A stretch of 64,000 bases of DNA, from contig NC_066581.1 of assembly GCF_024323335.1 (NCBI RefSeq), positions 437,050,238 through 437,114,237 of the forward strand, given 5' to 3'. Source of the stretch: Lathyrus oleraceus (Eukaryota; Streptophyta; Magnoliopsida; Fabales; Fabaceae). Positions 1 through 9,344 of the stretch are shown here, piece by piece (the first letter of the stretch is position 1; the number at the start of each line of letters is the position of its first letter). A model generated the notes under the pieces. The model worked only from the letters and a program-made list of their open reading frames with translations. It was not told where the DNA came from and did not search any database. Made by a program: the position numbers and the translations under genes.

Positions 1-229
1 CTTTGACTGTTTAGTTAGCTACTAACACAAGAATAAAATCAACAATTTCCAAAAGATCAAAAATAAGACTCGATCCAATGTCGAATATTTTCTCAATAAA
101 CAAATCAATCCATTTCTCCCTCCTATTCTATTCCATTTCTTTCAAACTTTCATCAAACGCTTGATTCAACGTCAAGCCATTTTTCTAATAAAAACTCAAA
201 AAATATTAATTCATAATTAAAACCTTTTC

Positions 230-720
230 AATAAAGATGGAAGTGGAACGCGGTGTATACCACGCACTCCTGAGACTAGGATTCGAGATGTATATCTCGC
301 CAATCCTAGCTCTCGCCATCATCCAAATTTATCCACTTTGTTTTCTCTCAAACACTCATTCAAATTTCTCTTAAACGTTCATCAATACTTGATCTAGTGT
401 TAAGTCATTTTTCACAACAAAACTCAAAATACCTAATTCTTATTTAACAGTTTTTTAATAAAGGTGGAAATGGAACATGGTGTATACCGTGCACTCCTGA
501 GATTAAGATTCGAGACGTATGCCTCGCCTATCTTAGCTCTCGCCATCGTCTAAAATTGTCAATGCGGTTTCTTCAAACCCTTTCTCAATCAAATTCCAAA
601 ATACTTAATTCCTATCTTAACCTCTTTCAATAAAGATGGAAGTGGAACATGGTGTATACCGTGCACTCTTGAGGCTAGGATTCGAGATGTATATCTCGCT
701 CATCCAAGTTCTCGCCATCA
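230..720 (+). repeat. Three degenerate direct repeats inside the LTR
   Basis: Three copies of a roughly 90-bp core begin with AATAAAG(A/G)TGGAA at 230, 457 and 629 and end with CTCGCCATC. The spacing is 227 and then 172 bp. The flanking A/T-rich linker is also partly repeated in the first two copies. Inside each core, GGTGTATACC sits a fixed distance before GATTCGAGA. These look like old internal tandem duplications of the LTR. Confidence 0.75.
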
Positions 721-930
721 CTCAAAATACACCAAACCAATCAATTTCTTTTTTCTCGCCGCCGTGCGATTGACTCTTAAACCTTTTTCAAACGAAAGGT
801 ACTTTGTTTCAAAACAATGCAAGGCAGTGTTTCTCCACCTGTTTTGGGTAGTCCAACAATGTTTTCGTCGATTTGACACAAAGTAGCTTTCGCTAAAATC
901 GACCAACAAACAAACATTTTTCTACCCAAA

Positions 931-985
931 ACTACGTAAGCCTTGACTTCTCTATTGAGATACGTAGGAGCAGGATTTGTAAATC
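931..985 (+). other. LTR hairpin module (CTACGT...ACGTAG type), copy M1
   Basis: The outer stem CTACGT (932-937) can pair with ACGTAG (962-967). An inner hairpin, TCTC (949-952) with GAGA (957-960), lies between them, and a third stem GATTT (974-978) with AAATC (981-985) follows. The same framework occurs at 3025-3085, at 13774-13834 and three times on the minus strand in 25715-26429, with different paired bases. This is predicted from sequence only. Confidence 0.55.
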
Positions 986-1134
986 TTGTCAGGCCCACTA
1001 ATAAAAAACTTAGGTTTAGTCCTTCGTTAAGAAATCCAAAAATATTCTCCTCTTTTCTTTTCTTTCCCACTTAATAACTTGAAAATCCTAACATTTCAAA
1101 CTAATATTAATGCACACAACTGACCTAATGGTTC

Positions 1135-1182
1135 CCGTTGAGTACAACGGACGTGAGGGGTGCTAATACCTTCCCCTTGCGT
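1135..1182 (+). other. Adjacent LTR-end hairpins: AGTA-loop hairpin and GGGG/CCCC hairpin
   Basis: CCGTTG (1135-1140) pairs with CAACGG (1145-1150) around the loop AGTA. It is followed without a gap by a 10-bp stem, ACGTGAGGGG (1151-1160) with CCCCTTGCGT (1173-1182), which includes two G-T wobbles and a 12-base loop. Counterparts at 3232-3278 and 25562-25609 keep the loops but change the stem pairs together. It lies about 110 bp before GGTGGCGACTCTG. Confidence 0.65.
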
Positions 1183-1378
1183 AATCGACTCTCGAACCCT
1201 GATTTGGTTGCGACGACCAATAATCATTGTCGTTTTGTCTTGGGTTTTATCGATATTTCCCCTTTCCTTTTTAGGAATAAATAAAGTTCGGTGGCGACTC
1301 TGTTCAGTCCATCATTGCGAGCGTGCGATCGCGCTTCGCTTTGAAGTCGTATCCCCATTTTTCCATGAGGTGCGACAC

Positions 1379-1666
1379 ATGCGCTTATACTCGTCAAGAT
1401 GCTTACAGCCATTTATCTGATGTGTACAAGGCCAACACCATCATGAATGTATATAATCAAAGCTTCTCAGTACTACCAATGGAGGATTACTGGCCTCCAT
1501 ATGAAGGTGATATTGTTTGGCACAATGACGAGATGCGTAGAAAGAAAAAGGAAGGCCAAACAGCACATGTATCAGAACAGAGATGGATTCCACAGATAAA
1601 ATGATAAGATTATGTAGTATATGTCGCCAACCAGGACACAACAAGAACAACTACCCCAATCGATGA
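1379..1666 (+). pseudogene. C-terminal fragment of a Mutator-like (MULE) transposase
   Basis: The first frame reads a stretch containing DAYSHLSDVYK and WPPYEGDIV, ending in a basic run. This resembles the region after the SWIM zinc finger of plant MuDR-type transposases. Around 1550 the similarity moves to another frame, where GRPNS and the zinc-knuckle-like CSICRQPGHNKNN follow before a TGA at 1664-1666. The fourth knuckle ligand, expected to be Cys, is Tyr. The fragment is therefore broken by a frameshift in an A/G-rich run, by loss of a zinc ligand, and on the left by the LTR ending at 1378. The 5' part of the gene is not in the window. The family call is recognition from motifs, not a search. 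Confidence 0.6.
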
Positions 1667-1803
1667 ACATCATCTAGGTCTTAAGCTTTTTGTAACATTG
1701 TATTTCTGTAACCTTCAATCATTATATATCATTAAGTTTTTGTTACAATGAGGTTCACAACAAACATCAGTACAAAATAAGCTATCTGAAAACATAAATA
1801 TTT
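1667..1803. other. Short A/T-rich stretch, nothing recognised
   Basis: It separates the MULE fragment from the convergent minus-strand reading frame and could hold the 3' untranslated ends of both. No motif stands out. Confidence 0.4.
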
Positions 1804-2124
1804 CTAACTGATTACAACAATCAAATTGCTGTCGACTCGACCGAACATCATTTCCCTAACATCCTTATCAGTCTTCATTCGCACCCAACCAAAGATACTG
1901 TCAAGTCTCTTAATACTTCTAATTTTTTTCCCTTCTGGTATTTTCCCATCTAACCAACGAACCAGCTCCCGCTTCAGTTGATCGAACATAGTGATGTTCC
2001 AGAACAACATCAGCATCTGAGGTTCGTCTCTCGAATAAATCACCTTACCGTATCGACGACGAACACCAAAACATGATTTCCAAATGATTGTGTGAGATGT
2101 GGAACATTTACTCACACAACGCAT
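1804..2124 (-). CDS. Unrecognised 106-residue reading frame, convergent to the MULE fragment
   Basis: The frame has ordinary protein-like composition (LMLFWNITMFDQLKRELVRWLDGKIPE), with alternating hydrophobic and charged residues, and a Lys/Arg-rich middle. I do not recognise a family. A minus-strand TATA-like box sits only 2 bases upstream of the first ATG, so if it drives transcription the message would start inside the frame and translation would use a later Met. Its convergent position next to a MULE transposase remnant and a foldback suggests it belongs to the same DNA transposon or its cargo, but this is inference. It may equally be a decayed fragment of a longer protein. Confidence 0.35.
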   Translation of the reverse strand: MRCVSKCSTSHTIIWKSCFGVRRRYGKVIYSRDEPQMLMLFWNITMFDQLKRELVRWLDGKIPEGKKIRSIKRLDSIFGWVRMKTDKDVREMMFGRVDSNLIVVIS

Positions 2125-2125
2125 C

Positions 2126-2133
2126 TATTTATA
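2126..2133 (-). promoter_or_regulatory. TATA-like box, minus strand
   Basis: TATAAATA reads on the minus strand between the 158-bp foldback and the 106-residue frame. It is a good match to a plant TATA box, but no other promoter element is visible. Confidence 0.35.
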
Positions 2134-2147
2134 ACACAAAAATTTCA

Positions 2148-2305
2148 TTTTAGGAGGAGTTTCCAATTGAATTGGCGACTCCTCTTAAAACCTACACAGG
2201 GGCGCCAATTGGATTGGCTAGGGCACCTGCCCTAGCCAATCTAATTGGCGCCTCCATTCAAGTTTTAAAAGGACTCTCCAATTCAATTGGCGACTCCTCC
2301 TAAAA
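2148..2305. repeat. 158-bp foldback (near-perfect inverted repeat)
   Basis: Left and right arms of about 78 bases mirror each other around a centre near 2227 (AGGGCA-CC-TGCCCT). Both outer ends read TTTTAGGAGGAGT on their own strand. Mismatches are few and are concentrated around the CCTACACAGG/TTGAATGG segment. The motif CCAATTGAATTGG recurs in each arm. It could be a MITE-like foldback or a hairpin end of a MULE; no target-site duplication was identified. Confidence 0.8.
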
Positions 2306-3024
2306 GTGGGGTAGTTTGGGATTTTTTTTTGAAACCAGGGGTATTTTGTTAGGTTATGGAAATAATAAGAATTAGGATAAATAACCACGTCAAAATAACA
2401 AACAAAAATAAAGTAAAAATAAAAATATTATAACTTAATTAGGATATTTAATTTAATATGATGATTAGAGTAATCTAAATTAACTCAAGAATATATATAG
2501 GATAAAATCTAAAAAATATAACTAGGGATTTAAATTGGGATTATGATTAATTTTTCATAATTAAGTATAATTAGACCAATAATCAATTATAATGATTAAT
2601 ATGTCTCTTTAATAAAAAGTAATAAAAAAAGAATAAAAAATATTTGGGAATATTAATTAAGGAATTAGGCTTAATCTATGGGATAACTTTAGGGATAATT
2701 TTTTGGGATAATTATGGGATACAAATTTGGGGATAATATGGAAAAAAATTCTAGGACAAATTCGAAGGGTTTTCAAGGGATAAAAATTGGGGTATGGAAT
2801 ATGTTATCTAAACGATAAATTATTATTCATTTCTTAAATAAATTAAATGTTATATTTTTGAATCAAATAATTGGGATAAAATTGATCGAAACCCACCTCA
2901 AACTATAAGGCCTTTGTCTTGGTGCATTAAGGCATTTTTCAAAATAAACATCCTCTCCGCCCCTGATACGTGAGAATTATTTTGGGATAAAAACGACAAA
3001 ACAAACAGTTATCTTCTAGAAGAA

Positions 3025-3085
3025 CTACGACACTCTGATCCTTCGCCTAATGTGATGGTACGTAGGCATAGAGTTGTAAACTCTA
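3025..3085 (+). other. LTR hairpin module, copy M2
   Basis: GAACTACG ends at 3029, and its CTACG (3025-3029) can pair with CGTAG (3061-3065). The following stem TAGAGTT (3069-3075) pairs with AACTCTA (3079-3085) around the loop GTA. The inner hairpin between the two CTACG arms is degenerate here. Confidence 0.5.
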
Positions 3086-3231
3086 GCGAGTACAGTTATA
3101 AAAAAAAATTTTGGGCCTCCCCATTAATTATAATGAAATGCTTTGGTGAATATAATAAATAATTAACTAGTAATAATTAATAAAGCAAACACCTTAGAAA
3201 CACACACTAGCCCTAGAATTGTAGGAGGATC

Positions 3232-3278
3232 CCATTGAGTACAATGGAGGTAAGGGGTGCCTAAGACCTTCCCCTTAC
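3232..3278 (+). other. LTR-end hairpins: AGTA-loop hairpin and GGGG/CCCC hairpin
   Basis: CCATTG (3232-3237) pairs with CAATGG (3242-3247) around AGTA. GTAAGGGG (3250-3257) pairs with CCCCTTAC (3271-3278) around a 13-base loop. Compared with 1135-1182, both sides of the stems changed together while the loops stayed. Confidence 0.65.
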
Positions 3279-3396
3279 TTAACTGACTCTCGAACCTAGT
3301 CTCTCACTCTTAAATATTAAGTTTTATCATTATTTCCCTATTCCTTAGGAACGAATATAGGATGGTGGCGACTCTGTCATTTTTCCAGCCGCGACA

Positions 3397-5909
3397 ATGA
3401 CATCAAGGGGAACAACTTTTATGTTGAACACTTTTCCATTTGGATCTTGGATCATGATGAATTTTGAGGTGTAAGTTTGAGAAATCAAACATGGTTAAAA
3501 AATTTCTAAGTACAAAGTCAAATGATCACTTCTTCCACCTTGAATAACTTTTGCTATGAGCTCCAAAGGAAAATGGTTTCTCCACCAACGTTGTATATCT
3601 TTCATTCCTATTCAATTTGGTCACAAATTTGACATCATTTGGATTTGGCATGAAGGAGTTATTCATTTTAGAAGTTGAGGAAAATTGCTTTTTCAATGAT
3701 GATGGCACATGCTCTTGAAAATTGAATTTGACATTTATCAAAGAATCAAAGTTGGAGAAGACATCTTGAAATTGATCATGAAACTTGGATGTCCTTCATA
3801 TAATAAAAATTGAGCAAGTTATGGTACTTGGAAGTTTACCTCCTAAATAGGGCACAAACAAAATGACCTATAATATTTCACCATAAAAAATGACTTTCCA
3901 AGCACAATTATCTCTTGAGGTATTGAACCTTGGACTACTGAAGTATATCAAGTAATCAATGTTGCAACCTTAGCGGAAGTGATCAGAATGACATTTCGAG
4001 GGAAGTAGTAACTTGTTTGGATGATGGGGGTGGAGAAATCTACCTGATCAGAAGTAGCACAAGAGAGTTTTTCGATGGTATGGCTCAGCTTAGGTGAGAC
4101 TTGGAGAATGGGAGTTAGGTGTTTGGAATTCTTGAGTGATGTTTGGTGAAGGTTTTTGGATAGTTGTTTGGGGTTGAGGTGCTCTGAAAATGAAAACCCG
4201 ATACTCTATTAATGAAGGTTTAGCACAAATGTTCAGAATGAGTTTAGGGCCTTTTTCAGCGTCGTCCTAAAGTGGAACACCTTCACCTATTTATAGGGAA
4301 GGTGTGTTGATGGTTTTGGAGGAAGATTGTGGAGGTTTGCTTCAGATTGGCATGTTACTTGAAGCATGATTGGTATTGACTTAGGGAACAATGAAATGGC
4401 TATATTTTGCGCTTGTTTGCACCACAGATAAATTGGTTTTGGTCCCTAGCATGGATTTGGAACAACCAAAGGCAATGAAATGGTCTGGTGTAGGATTTGC
4501 TTTTTAGCATTTTGGGAAAATCAAAATTTGCAGATGGGGTTGAATTTTATGATTTGTAAGGTTTTGGCTTGCAAGTTGACCTTAAATCACACCAGAATAT
4601 GATATGTAATATGTTTGTGGACCATTGAGATCATAAGGAAAGAGTTTGAGACCTTGGTGCATTGATTTGCAAAATCTGGCTGATGTGCATCATGGCAAGT
4701 CTGCAACTTTGAACCAAAGCCAAATAAAATTGACTCGTGCATTTTGTCTCCATTTTGGGCCATTTGTTCTTTGCCATGAACTTGATTGAATTCAAAAATA
4801 ACTAAGTCAAAAGGGTTTATGGTTTGTAAATTGCAATGTGTCAAAGTAGTGGTCATGACATGATTTTAGGGCATGGTGGGCATGTTGGACCAACTTGGCC
4901 AATAGCAAAATTGAACCCCTTCCTCAATTATTTAGGTCTTGGACCTTGAAAAAAAGTTGTAGATGAAGTTATTTAAGAATTTTTTCTCGAAATGGAATTT
5001 AAAAACCTTGAAAAATGAGAAAGTTATGGTCTTTGGAACTTCCCATAGGCCATTTTTGCCAAAATGTGACCAACCAACATGACCTAATTTGGTGGTTTTG
5101 TGATTTCTTGATTCCCATGACACAATTATGGATGTTTTGAGTTTAAATGATCATAACATGATGCGAAATTAAGTTTGGACCTTTGTGGATTGGTTTTAGG
5201 TCAAATTGTCAAGTCATGGAAAGTTGAAAAATCATGTATGAACCAAACACTTGTAACATGGATTGAATTGATGCTTAAATGGTGGATATTGATTTTAATG
5301 GAAATGAAATTATATTGAATGAATGTTAGGGTGACTGTATGACCAAAAATGATCAAGGTCAATGACCAATGGATCCTTAAACTAGGGTTCCTTGAGCCAC
5401 AAGTTTCATCAAGAACCATGGTCAAATGAATTAGGGTTTGAGATATAGGGATCAAATTGAGATGTTTAAAGGGTATGAGCCATGAAAAAACTTTGGATTT
5501 TAGGGGTCCTTAATGGCATGGTCAAGATCCATGGTGAACCATGACTTGTACAAGCCAAAAGGAGGGTCAAGAGTTAGGGTTTGGTCCTTGGGTGACCAGA
5601 TGAATCTTGAAGCTTCTTCAAAGGGGACTCATCAACAAAATTGGACATGGGGAATGAGTGAGATGTCTTGAGTGATCCTCCAAGCTTTTTGGGGTGCGTG
5701 AAGATAAGATTAGGGTTAAGGTAGCTTGGTAACACCTCAAGATGATAAGAGGATCTTGGGGCTTTGCAGATGAATCCCATGCCCCGAGCTTATGGATTAT
5801 TGTGATCATTAAATTCACATGCATATGAAATGATATGTATGGGATGTATGCTTAAGGTTTAGGGATCAAGAGAGTGATATGGGGTAGGGAAATTTTTTAG
5901 GGTATGACA
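3397..5909 (-). mobile_element. Truncated minus-strand LTR (U3 and part of R/U5)
   Basis: On the minus strand the LTR begins TGTCATACCCTAAAA at 5909, a TG start with the ACCCTAA context also seen at the LTR start at 9345. A minus-strand TATA box lies 1.6 kb inside. The other end is lost where the plus-strand LTR stops at 3396, so only about 0.9 kb beyond the TATA box remains. To the right, at 5910, is the ORF1 tail of an older element, so this LTR appears to have inserted into that element. No reading frame in it is convincing. Confidence 0.6.
4288..4295 (-). promoter_or_regulatory. TATA box of the minus-strand LTR
   Basis: TATAAATA on the minus strand lies about 1,615 bp from the LTR start at 5909. 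The spacing is similar to those in the LTRs at 9345 and 30455 (about 1,515 and 1,255 bp), which supports it as the LTR core promoter. Confidence 0.5.
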
Positions 5910-5911
5910 AT

Positions 5912-6058
5912 CTTCCTACTTCCGGTGTTTGGAAAGGCATTGTAGACCATCTCGTGATAAACAAGGACGCCATGAAAAGCAACTATGAAAGAGAGATCAA
6001 AAGATTTTGCAAGAAGTATCATCTTGGACTCGAGTTCTCATCGGATATGATTCCATAG
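5912..6058 (+). pseudogene. ORF1 C-terminal tail of the relic
   Basis: An open frame reads about 48 residues to TAG at 6056-6058 and includes the basic, helical stretch NYEREIKRFCKKYH. The corresponding end of the intact ORF1 at 16340 has AYEREVKRL in the same place, followed by a similar short tail. The upstream part of ORF1 was removed by the LTR insertion at 5909/5910. Confidence 0.65.
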
Positions 6059-6299
6059 ACCTAGTTTCTTTCCGTTTATGATCATTGAAATTGTATTTTT
6101 GATTGTAATCCTTCACATTATTAACAAAATGAGATTTTCGGTACTTCAAAATATGTTATTCCCTTTATGATGTTTGTAATTTGTCTTATGTCTTAAAGTT
6201 CCTTGAAAACTTCACATTTTGATTTTCATATCATGCATCATGTTGCATTTTGGTCTTTCTTTGAGTAAGCTTGCCAAGGGTCTTATTTCTTCCGTTCTT

Positions 6300-8456
6300 A
6301 GTGTTCGTCTAGACAAGTTGTCTCACCAGTACAACACTCGTGCTAATCAACTAAAGAAGATGGATCATCTAGAGCAAGAGAATCATGAACTCCGTGAAGA
6401 AGTGACTACTTTAAGGGACGGTTATGAAAGGCTCACTAATATGATGGAAACTCTAGTGGCTACTCATAATCAACCTCTTCCTCCTCCTCAGACTCCACTT
6501 CAGAGGACTATGATTTCTGAGGTCATATCTACCCCCATCTCGGTGGCTCCAATCAGTGCTCCATAACACCATATGCCTTATGGTTTACCTTGGGGAATGC
6601 CTCCTCACTTTATTCCTTAAGGGTATCAACATGTTATTGAAGTTCTTGTGGGTCAACCAGTTATGTCTATACCACCTCTCGCGGTCCATGCTGCTCCTTA
6701 TGTTGAAGAACCTGTTTTCCATGCTGGCTAGAGTGAAACTTTTGGTGTCTATGAAAGGATGGATGAGTTTCAAGATCACTTTCAAGCTATGCAGAAAGAG
6801 ATTCAGGCCTTGAGGGGAAAAGATTTGTTTGGGAAGAATGCTCATGATCAATGCTTATTTCCTAATGTAAAGATTCCTCATAAGTTCAAAGTACCAGATT
6901 TCTAGAAGTATAAGGGCAACTCTTGTCCTTTGAGTCACTTGGTGATGTATGCTCGCAATATGTCAACTCAAACTGATAATCATAAACTGTTGATTCACTA
7001 CTTTCAAGATTGTTTGACTGGTACTGCTTTAATGTGGTACATGGGACTTGATAGCACCCAGATCCATACTTTCAATGATTTAGGTGAAGATTTTCTTTGT
7101 CAGTACAAGTATATTGTAGACATGGCACCAGATAGAGATCAACTCCATGTTATGTCCCAAAGGAATAAGGAATCTTTTAAAGAGTACGCGCAAATATGGC
7201 GCGAGATTTCTGCGCAAGTCAGTCCTCCATTAGAAGAGAAGGGAATGACAAAGCTATTTTTGAAAATATTGGGATCGTTTTACTATGACCGGATGGTTGA
7301 AAGTGCTCCTAGTGGTTTTACCGAGATGGTGAACATGGGAATGATATTATAAGAAGGTGTCCTTGAAGGACGATTGAAAGAGAGTGGTTCATCTGACAGT
7401 TCCAGAAGGTATGGGAATGACTTTCCAAAGAAGAAGGAACATGATGCTAATGTTATTTCGCAAGAGAAGCGTAAGAGATCTCCGAGAAACAATCAGCGTC
7501 ACCATCATGTGGAGTTAGTTACTCTGGTTACTAATCTTGCTTTGGTTGTTCAAATAGCACCAAGTTATCAACCATGTTTTCAACAACGTACCAATCAACA
7601 TAATCAACAACATCAACAGAATCGTATCCAAAGACCTACACAATTTGATCCAATTTTGATGTCCTACACGAAATTATTTCCTGCTTTAATACATAAGAAC
7701 TTGGTACAAACATGAACCCCACCAGCTATTCCGAAAGAGCTTCTGTGGTGGTATAAACCTGATCATCATTGTGCATTCCATCAAGGAGCACCTTGTCATG
7801 ATATTGAAAATTGTTTCGCTTTGAAAGCCAATGTGAGAAGATTAATGCAAAATGGTATTTTGTCTTTTGAAGAATCTGGTCCCAATGTATAAGCAAATAA
7901 GTTGCCTAAACATGGTAGTGCAATTGTAAATATGTTCAAAGGATGTCCTAGAAAGTGCCGCATTTTTTATCTTAATTTGATAAGAAGATCCTTAGTGGAT
8001 ATGCACGTAACATTGTGCGAGTTGAGGTATTATGAGCACGATCATGCTTCTTGCCACATCTATTCAAGAAACCCTCGAGGGTGTGTTGTGGTAAAAAGAG
8101 ACTTACAAGAGATGCTGGATCAAAATATTATTCAAATTACGAGGGATATGGATGAAGATGAGCATGAGGTAAACGTCATGGTTCCCCATTTTAACATCCC
8201 ATAACCAATTGTGATTGCTTACAATAGTAAGAAGTTTGTTGTTTCTCCCTTGGTTATTTGTTTGGAGGGTCCTATGCCATATGAGTATGATAAAGTTGTT
8301 CCTTACAAGTACAATGCTACCATGTTGGAAGATGGTAAAGAAGTCCCCATTCCTTCCTTTTCTTCTGTTGTAAACATTACCGACGTAAGTGGTGTGACCC
8401 GAAGTGGTCGAGTATTTGCTGATGCAGCTCCTAAAAAACTGAAGATGTTATGGTAG
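6300..8456 (+). pseudogene. Degenerate gag of the relic
   Basis: Homologous to the gag at 16620-18380. In order it has a coiled coil starting MDHLEQEN at 6360, a Pro-rich linker, and the capsid-like core (SHLVMYARNMSTQTDN, WYMGLDS, VDMAPDRDQL) at about 6930-7350. A Gln/Asn-rich stretch follows near 7560-7640, then a zinc-finger-like region near 7760-7830. At least six in-frame stops (for example near 6564, 7350, 7690 and 8202) and apparent frame changes interrupt it. It is certainly inactive. Confidence 0.8.
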
Positions 8457-9344
8457 GGAAGCCAACTCAAGAGAAAACTCATGTTATGCAGTTTGTTCAG
8501 TCCAATGGTGTGGATCAGAATTATGATTAGGATGAAGTGTAAAAATTGATTAGGAGAAGTGATTTCAATGTGGTGGATCAGTTATTGCACACCCCGTCCA
8601 AGATATCCGTCTTATCTTTGCTGATGAATTCAGAAGCTCACCGAGAGGTTTTGCAGAAGGTCCTGAAGCAAGCCTATGTGAATCACTATGTAATAATTGA
8701 TTAGTTTGATGGCATTATGGCTAATATTACCGAATGTAACAATCTGAGAATCAGTAATGAAGAGCTTCCCGAGCAGCGGAGGAACCATAACTTGGCTATG
8801 CACATCTCTATGAACTGTTAAGAAGATGTTATATCCAATGTGCTGGTGAACATTGGCTCTCCTATAAATGTTATTCCCAAGTCTATTCTGTCCAAGTTCT
8901 CCTATCAAGGTGCTCCGATGAGATTTAGTAGGGTTATTGCGAAAGCATTTGATGGCTCGAGGAAGACCGTAATTGGGGAGGTTGATCTTCCAATGAAGAT
9001 ATGTTCGTGTCTATTTCAAATCACTTTTAAAGTGATGGATATCCGTCCCGCCTACAATTATCTCTTAGGTCGTCCATGGATTCACAAAGTTGGGGCAGTG
9101 ACATCAACTCTCCATCAAAACTTAAAGTTTGTGAAGAATGAGAAGTTAGTGATCATGGGTGGCGAGCAAGCCATGTTGGTGAGTCATTTATCTTCATTTT
9201 CATACATTGATGTTGACGAAGTTATGGGAACTCTGTTTCAAGCCCTTTCTGTTGATAATAATATTGTTAAGAAGAATAGGTCATCCATGACTTCTTTGAA
9301 TGACGCACAACAAGTGGTGGAAAATGGTCAATCTTCTAGATGGG
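8457..9344 (+). pseudogene. Degenerate aspartic protease region of the relic
   Basis: The frame from 8840 reads a retropepsin-like domain with LLGRPWIH and FDGSRKTVIGEVDL, matching 19210-19490 of the younger element. The catalytic triad DTG is replaced by NIG (near 8849-8857), both changes being C-to-T type transitions. Stops occur upstream. The frame ends where the LTR at 9345 begins, in the linker that precedes the intron in the younger copy. Confidence 0.8.

Larger units (their letters stand above)
1..1378 (+). mobile_element. 3' part of a plus-strand Tat/Ogre-type LTR (starts before the window)
   Basis: The segment ends in GCGACA at 1373-1378, and a MULE transposase reading frame begins immediately after. 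It holds the block typical of LTR 3' ends in this clade: a GAACTACG-like module near 931-985, the AGTA-loop hairpin at 1135-1150, a GGGG/CCCC hairpin at 1151-1182, and GGTGGCGACTCTG near 1290. The same order recurs before 3396 and, reversed, at 25411-25775. The start lies outside the window, so LTR length and element orientation rest on the 3' end only. No reading frame in it looks like a protein. A solo LTR or the 3' LTR of an element to the left are both possible. Confidence 0.7.
2306..3396 (+). mobile_element. 3' portion of a second plus-strand LTR
   Basis: It ends in GCGACA (3391-3396) after the block GGTGGCGACTCTG (3364-3376), in the same way as the LTR ending at 1378. The hairpin pair at 3232-3278 and module M2 at 3025-3085 lie upstream in the expected order. 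The left limit is uncertain and 2306 is only the end of the foldback. The stretch 2390-2900 is very A/T-rich and rich in the degenerate motif GGGATAA. The right edge abuts sequence of a minus-strand LTR, so one LTR appears to interrupt or truncate the other. Confidence 0.55.
5910..9344 (+). mobile_element. Old decayed Ogre-like relic: ORF1 tail, gag, protease
   Basis: Collinear with 16200-19720 of the younger element, this relic preserves the order ORF1 C-terminus, gag and protease, with many stops. It is cut on the left by the minus-strand LTR ending at 5909. On the right it is cut at 9344 by the LTR starting TGTAAGACCCTAA at 9345. Its RT-integrase half is expected beyond the younger element, outside the window. 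Its far greater divergence marks it as the oldest layer of this nest. Confidence 0.8.

Noticed and set aside
3526..5824. Several minus-strand frames of 60-90 residues
   Set aside because: They fall in the U3/R part of a minus-strand LTR, are compositionally noncoding and share no domain.
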